This document shows positions 20,127-23,333 of a stretch of 23,333 nt of DNA, one piece after another (the stretch's first letter is position 1; each line of letters opens with the position of its first letter). The stretch spans positions 1 to 23,333 of IMG/VR virus record IMGVR_UViG_3300046012_001165; one strand, written 5' to 3'. The notes beneath the pieces are model-generated. The model ran no database searches. It saw only the letters and a program-made list of their open reading frames with translations, and was not told the DNA's origin. The DNA is from a virus. The translations under genes and the position numbers were made by a program.

Positions 20127-20587
20127 AAGTGCTCACCGTCTGGCAGCCCTGGGCAAGCCTGATCGCCATCGGCGCCAAGCCGTTCGAGTTCCGCGGCGGC
20201 CGGCCGCCGCGCTCCTGTGTCGGGCGGCGCATTGCCATCCACGCCGGCAAGCGGGCTCTGGTGATCGACGAGCTGGCCGACCTCGTGGTGCGGCTGCGCT
20301 CCGGCGACGCCTGGACCACCTGCCTCAAACCCGACCTGGCGCTGCCGCTGCTGGTCAGGGCGATGCGGGCGCCGGACCTGCTGCCGCGCGGCGCCATCCT
20401 CTGCACCGCGGTGCTCGGCCCGGCCCGCGACGGCTGGGATATCGCCAGGGCGTTCGGCGGGCCGGTCAACGATTCCGATCGGGATCAGAAGGCCAATTTC
20501 GGCTGGCCGCTCGGCGACATCGAGCTGGTGCTGCCGCCGGTCGAGCATCGCGGCCGGCAGGGCTGGTCGGAATGGAGCGGCCGATGA
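20123..20587 (+). CDS. ASCH/PUA-domain protein
   Basis: Starts at GTG 20123 inside a GTGA overlap. 154 residues; the opening KVLTVWQPWASLIAIGAKPF plus EFR is the hallmark of phage ASCH-domain proteins ('L.vwQPWAslia.G.K.yEtR'), and GRRIAIHAGKRAL gives the next conserved element. RGAILCTAVLGPARDGWD and FGWPLGDIELVLPPV complete the beta-barrel. ASCH domains are RNA-binding or ligand-binding barrels related to PUA. The cellular target is unknown. Confidence 0.85.
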   Translation: MKVLTVWQPWASLIAIGAKPFEFRGGRPPRSCVGRRIAIHAGKRALVIDELADLVVRLRSGDAWTTCLKPDLALPLLVRAMRAPDLLPRGAILCTAVLGPARDGWDIARAFGGPVNDSDRDQKANFGWPLGDIELVLPPVEHRGRQGWSEWSGR

Positions 20588-20814
20588 CCGCCCCGGCGCC
20601 GATCGTCGTCATCTGCACGCTGCGGCGCGACAGCGGCGCGGCGGTGCTGGTCGCCGACAGCGGCAACCCCGAGCTCGAGGCCTGGCTGCCGCGCAGCCAG
20701 GTGCTGATCGAAAACGGCATGTTCGGCCGGCTGCGCATCACCATGCCGGCCTGGCTCGCCAAGGAGAAGGGCTTCCTCGGCGGCCCGGCGCCGGGGCAGG
20801 GGAGGCTGCTGTGA
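20584..20814 (+). CDS. Hypothetical protein (76 aa)
   Basis: 76 residues, beta-rich start (PIVVICTLRRDSGAAVLVAD), a central ELEAWLPRSQVLIENGMFGR and the ending ITMPAWLAKEKGF. This 'WlP.sqv....' pattern resembles small phage proteins that end with 'i.mp.wLa..kgl', of unknown function. GTGA coupling to the next gene. Confidence 0.6.
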   Translation: MTAPAPIVVICTLRRDSGAAVLVADSGNPELEAWLPRSQVLIENGMFGRLRITMPAWLAKEKGFLGGPAPGQGRLL

Positions 20815-21092
20815 GCCGCTATTTCTTTGCCCAGGCGCTGACCCCGGGGTTCTGCGCGCCGATCCTCTGGGGGGTGCGGCAGGGCATTGCGGTGGCGGAG
20901 ATCGCCGCCGGCCTCGAGCTCGACCCGGCTTTGGTCGTGGTGGCGATCGAGGAAAACAGCCCGGTGCGGTTTCCGCCGCCGGCGCGGCAGCCCGTGCCGC
21001 TCGAGCCGAAGCGCCGCGACCCGGCCTATCGGGCCTGGATGCGCAGCCGGCAGGGCGCCGCCGCGGCGTTGCGGGCGGGGGCGCCGCCATGA
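20811..21092 (+). CDS. Hypothetical protein (93 aa)
   Basis: Starts at GTG 20811. Residues 20-45 (ILWGVRQGIAVAEIAAGLEL then DPALVVVAIEE) could be a short HTH. The remainder is Pro/Arg-rich. ATGA couples it to the replication gene. A DNA-binding accessory protein is possible. Confidence 0.55.
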   Translation: MSRYFFAQALTPGFCAPILWGVRQGIAVAEIAAGLELDPALVVVAIEENSPVRFPPPARQPVPLEPKRRDPAYRAWMRSRQGAAAALRAGAPP

Positions 21093-22039
21093 TCTCCCTC
21101 GGCTGGCTCGATGCCATGACCGCCTGCGGCCTCGACGAGGCCGAGCAATTGCGGCTGATCCGCGAGCTCTTGGCCATCCGGGCGCGGCGGCGGGCGGCGC
21201 GGGCCGCGGCGAAGCTGAACAACCATGACATGGCTGACGTGAGAGGCGGGGCGAATGCTGCCCTCACCCACGACACGGCTGTCGTGATTCAGGCGCCGCA
21301 GCGCCACGGCCACGTGCACAATGGCAGCCACAAGACGGTGGCCCGGGCGGCACTGCTGCGGCAGCCGCGACTGACGCCGGCGGCGCGCGTCATCGGCGAG
21401 CAACTGGTCGAGCACGCCGATGCGGCGGGCCGCTCCTTCTGGTCGCTGGGCCGCATGGCCAGGGATTCCGGGGTTTCGCCGCGCACGGCGAGCCGGGCGG
21501 TGCAGCAGCTGGCGGCGTTCGGGCTGCTCGGCGTCGTGGTGCACGGGGCCGGGCGGACCAACAGCTACAGGCTCGACTGGGCGGCGCTCGCCCGGGTCGC
21601 CGCCGGGGTGCCGGCGAAGCTGAACAATCACGCCAAAGCCGCGCCAATCACGACAGCGGTGACCGCCAATCACGACAGCGGTGTCGCGGAAATACTGAGT
21701 CCTAATCCTGAGTCTGAGTCAGTGCCGGTGGCGAGTCACCGCGCGCGGGCGGCGCCGGACTGGCAATTGCCGCTCATGGTGCCGATCCATGGCGGGCGCG
21801 GCACGGCAGCAGCACAAGGATCGCCGGCCTATGGCGCGGCGGGGCAGCGGCTGTGGGACGCTATCGGCCGGCATGGCGCGGCCGGCGAGCACGATCTGCG
21901 GCGGCAGCTGCTCGATCTGGTGAGCGGCGATCCCGGCCTCGCGGCCCGGGCGACCTTCGCCGAGCTCCGGCAGCCCGGCAGCGGCCTCGGCGTGCTGCTG
22001 GCGGCCACCGGCCCGCCGGCGCAGGCGGCCGGGGGATGA
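21089..22039 (+). CDS. Winged-helix replication-initiator-like protein (lambda O type)
   Basis: 316 residues. A coiled, Arg/Ala-rich start is followed by a central winged helix (about 95-165): ARVIGEQLVEHADAAGRSFW, then SLGRMARDSGVSPRTASRAV, QQLAAFGLLGVVVHGAGRTN and SYRLDW. This is the pattern of phage replication proteins of the O type ('.a..vl..L...an.....w.s...LA...g.s.rTv.r.l..L...Gll......gr...Y.l'). The C-terminal half is variable. The gene contains repeats near 21625-21720 and an inverted match at 21269, as expected if the initiator binds within its own gene. A helicase or loader gene is not seen beside it, so the role is inferred. Confidence 0.65.
   Translation: MISLGWLDAMTACGLDEAEQLRLIRELLAIRARRRAARAAAKLNNHDMADVRGGANAALTHDTAVVIQAPQRHGHVHNGSHKTVARAALLRQPRLTPAARVIGEQLVEHADAAGRSFWSLGRMARDSGVSPRTASRAVQQLAAFGLLGVVVHGAGRTNSYRLDWAALARVAAGVPAKLNNHAKAAPITTAVTANHDSGVAEILSPNPESESVPVASHRARAAPDWQLPLMVPIHGGRGTAAAQGSPAYGAAGQRLWDAIGRHGAAGEHDLRRQLLDLVSGDPGLAARATFAELRQPGSGLGVLLAATGPPAQAAGG
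21269..21286. repeat. Palindrome CACGACA-N4-TGTCGTG
   Basis: Seven-base arms around a 4-nt centre. Its right arm, read in reverse with the next bases, gives AATCACGACAGC, the same core as the direct repeats at 21643 and 21665. Confidence 0.65.
21625..21720. repeat. Iteron-like cluster; candidate replication origin
   Basis: GCCAATCACGACAGCGGTG occurs perfectly at 21643-21661 and 21665-21683 (22-bp period), and its core CAATCACG also at 21625-21632. Just downstream is a less G+C-rich stretch with CTGAGTC three times (21695, 21708, 21714). Direct repeats inside an O-like gene followed by an easier-melting stretch resemble the lambda origin layout. Confidence 0.55.
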
Positions 22040-22068
22040 TAGGGGCTTTGGAAAACAGGGGCGGGCAG

Positions 22069-22695
22069 ATGGCGTGGTACGTGGTGCAGACGAAGCCGAA
22101 CAGCGAACGCAAGGCGGCACGCGAGCTCAGGGCGGTAGGGCTGCGCGTGCACCTGCCGCGCCTGGCGCTGCGGCGGCGCAACCGGAGCGGCATCGAGATC
22201 GAGGGACGCCGCTTCAAGCCGCTGTTCGCGGGCTACCTGTTGGTGCGCTTTCCGCCGGCGCTGCACGTCGACGGGCAACCCCGGTTCGACCTGGTGCCCG
22301 GCCACCAGCTGCCGTTGCGTTGGGCCTATGGCGCCGACCGCGAGTTGCACCAGGTGCCGGGCGGCACGGTCGAGCACGCCCACGTCGCGCGGCTGCTCTG
22401 CTGTGCGGCCGACGGTGAGGCGCGGCCGCTGGCGCTGCCCGACCGCGAAGTGCGCGACTACCTGCGCCGGCAGCACGCGCATGCCTACGACGCCGCCGCG
22501 ATCGAGCGGCTGGCGCGCCAGGAGCGGCGGGCGAGGTTCCAGCCGGGCAGGTCGGTGCGCATCAACGAGGGCCCGTTCGCCGGCTTCCTGAGCACGATCG
22601 TGGCGGTCGACGGCGACGCGGTGCGGCTGCTGCTCGACATTTTCGGGCGGGAAACGATGACGACGGTGGAGATCGGGCAGCTCGAGCCGGGATGA
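22069..22695 (+). CDS. NusG-like transcription elongation factor
   Basis: 208 residues from ATG 22069, which has AGGGG 7 nt upstream and begins MAWYVVQTKPNSERKAAREL, the classic NusG N-terminal (NGN) start. ATG 22036 overlaps the previous stop but would add 11 non-conserved residues. The NGN domain continues through PLFAGYLLVRFPP. The KOW domain is at about 158-190: FQPGRSVRINEGPFAGFLST then VDGDAVRLLLDIFGRETMTTV. A 70-residue insertion separates them. NusG paralogues bind RNA polymerase; a specialised copy at the end of a phage early operon may act in antitermination of late genes. Confidence 0.88.
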   Translation: MAWYVVQTKPNSERKAARELRAVGLRVHLPRLALRRRNRSGIEIEGRRFKPLFAGYLLVRFPPALHVDGQPRFDLVPGHQLPLRWAYGADRELHQVPGGTVEHAHVARLLCCAADGEARPLALPDREVRDYLRRQHAHAYDAAAIERLARQERRARFQPGRSVRINEGPFAGFLSTIVAVDGDAVRLLLDIFGRETMTTVEIGQLEPG

Positions 22696-22815
22696 GCCTT
22701 GCGAATCGGCGCGCCGCGGGCGTACGCGTCTGTGTAGGACGATTCCCTGTGCCCCGCCGCGCTCGACGCGATATCCGAAGGGGCCTGAGCTGCGGCGTTT
22801 GCCCGGGGGAACCCA

Positions 22816-22886
22816 GCCGATCCAGTGCAGGATCGGCGCCATGGCTGGCTCGCCCGCGATTCCGGTAAGTGTTCCGTGGCGGAACA
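22816..22886 (+). other. Hairpin and palindrome in the 204-bp gap before the HNH gene
   Basis: Between 22696 and 22899 I see no convincing gene. It holds a perfect 8-bp hairpin GCCGATCC (22816-22823) and GGATCGGC (22830-22837) with a 6-nt loop and no T run, and a palindrome TGTTCCG-TGG-CGGAACA (22870-22886). The palindrome has the same 7-3-7 geometry as the left-block operators but a different sequence. It may be a regulatory site for the late region. Confidence 0.45.
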
Positions 22887-22899
22887 GTTCGAGGGCGAA

Positions 22900-23280
22900 A
22901 TGAAGAGCGGCCCGCGCCTCGGCGCCATGAAGCCGAGGCTCGCGCAGCTCGATACGCGGCGACTGAAGCCGGCGCCGAAGGTGGTGGACGCGTTCTACCA
23001 TTCGGCGGCCTGGGTGGCCTTGTGTGCGGCGATCAAGCGCGAGCGTTGGCCGCGACTGCTGGCGCTGCAGGGGCACTGCTGCGAAGACCCCGAATGTCGC
23101 GCCGAGCACAGCGCTATGACGCGCATCTTCTTCGACCACGTGCTCGAGCGGCGCGATCGTCCGGACCTTGAGCTCGACAGGGCCAACATCATGGGGCGCT
23201 GCGGCGCCTCGCACAGCCTCAAGACGGCTCGTGCCCGCGCCCAACGTCTCGGCACCCCTGCCGAAAGCACGACGGGGTAG
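22900..23280 (+). CDS. HNH endonuclease
   Basis: 126 residues from ATG 22900, with GAGGG upstream; ATG 22927 is an alternative and a GTG at 22825 lies in the hairpin. MKPRLAQLDTRRLKPAPKVV and DAFYHSAAWVALCAAIKRER are typical of phage HNH proteins beside terminase genes. Zinc ligands Cys60/Cys61, Cys66 and Cys101 are seen. The active site includes FFDHVLERRD (Asp79-His80), Asn96, and His105 in GASHSLKTARAR. It probably nicks DNA during packaging, working with the terminase expected just beyond the window. Confidence 0.85.
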   Translation: MKSGPRLGAMKPRLAQLDTRRLKPAPKVVDAFYHSAAWVALCAAIKRERWPRLLALQGHCCEDPECRAEHSAMTRIFFDHVLERRDRPDLELDRANIMGRCGASHSLKTARARAQRLGTPAESTTG

Positions 23281-23333
23281 GGGGTATAAATCTCTGGAAC
23301 CCGCCTTGGGGTCCGGACCGCCAGGGGCTTTCT

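Noticed and set aside
21829-23244. Long 471-codon minus-strand frame opposite NusG-like and HNH genes
   Set aside because: Both plus-strand genes have strong domain motifs; the minus frame has none.

Overview
The window is very G+C-rich DNA with compact, heavily overlapping small genes. It reads as the early half of a temperate phage or prophage from an alphaproteobacterium. The evidence is the codon bias, the family resemblance of the integrases and small phage proteins, a GapR-type N-terminus, and an alphaproteobacterial-looking tRNA-Cys half. I cannot name the genus or the phage. Family calls rest on motifs and recognition, not on database searches.

Left block, 1-5400. This is a mosaic of a second, phage-like element. 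A leftward operon of unknown genes (1352 down to 1, running off the edge) starts at a promoter with a 23-bp palindrome in its -35/-10 spacer. A second leftward operon (3148 down to about 2036) ends in a broken PD-(D/E)XK-type nuclease gene whose 3' part is replaced by a 102-bp piece closely matching the right-hand integrase gene. Divergent from it, an HTH regulator (3267-3503) and a tyrosine recombinase (3507-4718) are driven from a region with three copies of an ATGTCTG-N3-CAGACAT operator. A secreted thermonuclease-like gene (4891-5343) faces them.

Junction, 5400-5550. The 5' half of a tRNA-Cys gene (5443 down to 5405) stops at the anticodon loop. An intrinsic terminator for the leftward int operon lies next to it. 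This is the best candidate for an attachment site.

Right block, 5551-23333. This has the classical temperate-phage layout. A leftward early operon (9638 down to 5551) ends in MazG-like, HTH, excisionase-like and integrase genes. A CI-type S24 repressor (11170 down to 10385) diverges from a YdaS/Cro-like gene at 11266. Three loci carry an ATGTAAG-N5-CTTACAT operator inside the promoter spacer: the leftward operon promoter, the cI promoter and the cro promoter. The latter two look leaderless. A long rightward operon (11266-22695) of ATGA, GTGA or TGATG-coupled genes follows: two small membrane proteins, a CII-like regulator, an MT-A70 adenine methylase, a ParB-like protein, a GapR/AAA+ chimera, a Gp37/Gp68-type (DUF5131) protein, an ASCH-domain protein, an O-like replication protein with iteron-like repeats inside its gene, and a NusG-like elongation factor. 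An HNH nuclease gene closes the window, as often seen just before packaging genes.

The genes fit a lysis/lysogeny switch (CI, Cro-like, CII-like), integration and excision (Int, Xis), DNA modification (MT-A70), replication (O-like) and transcription control (NusG-like). The most unusual points are the two gene chimeras, the repeated operator-in-spacer promoter design in two unrelated operator systems, and the iteron cluster.
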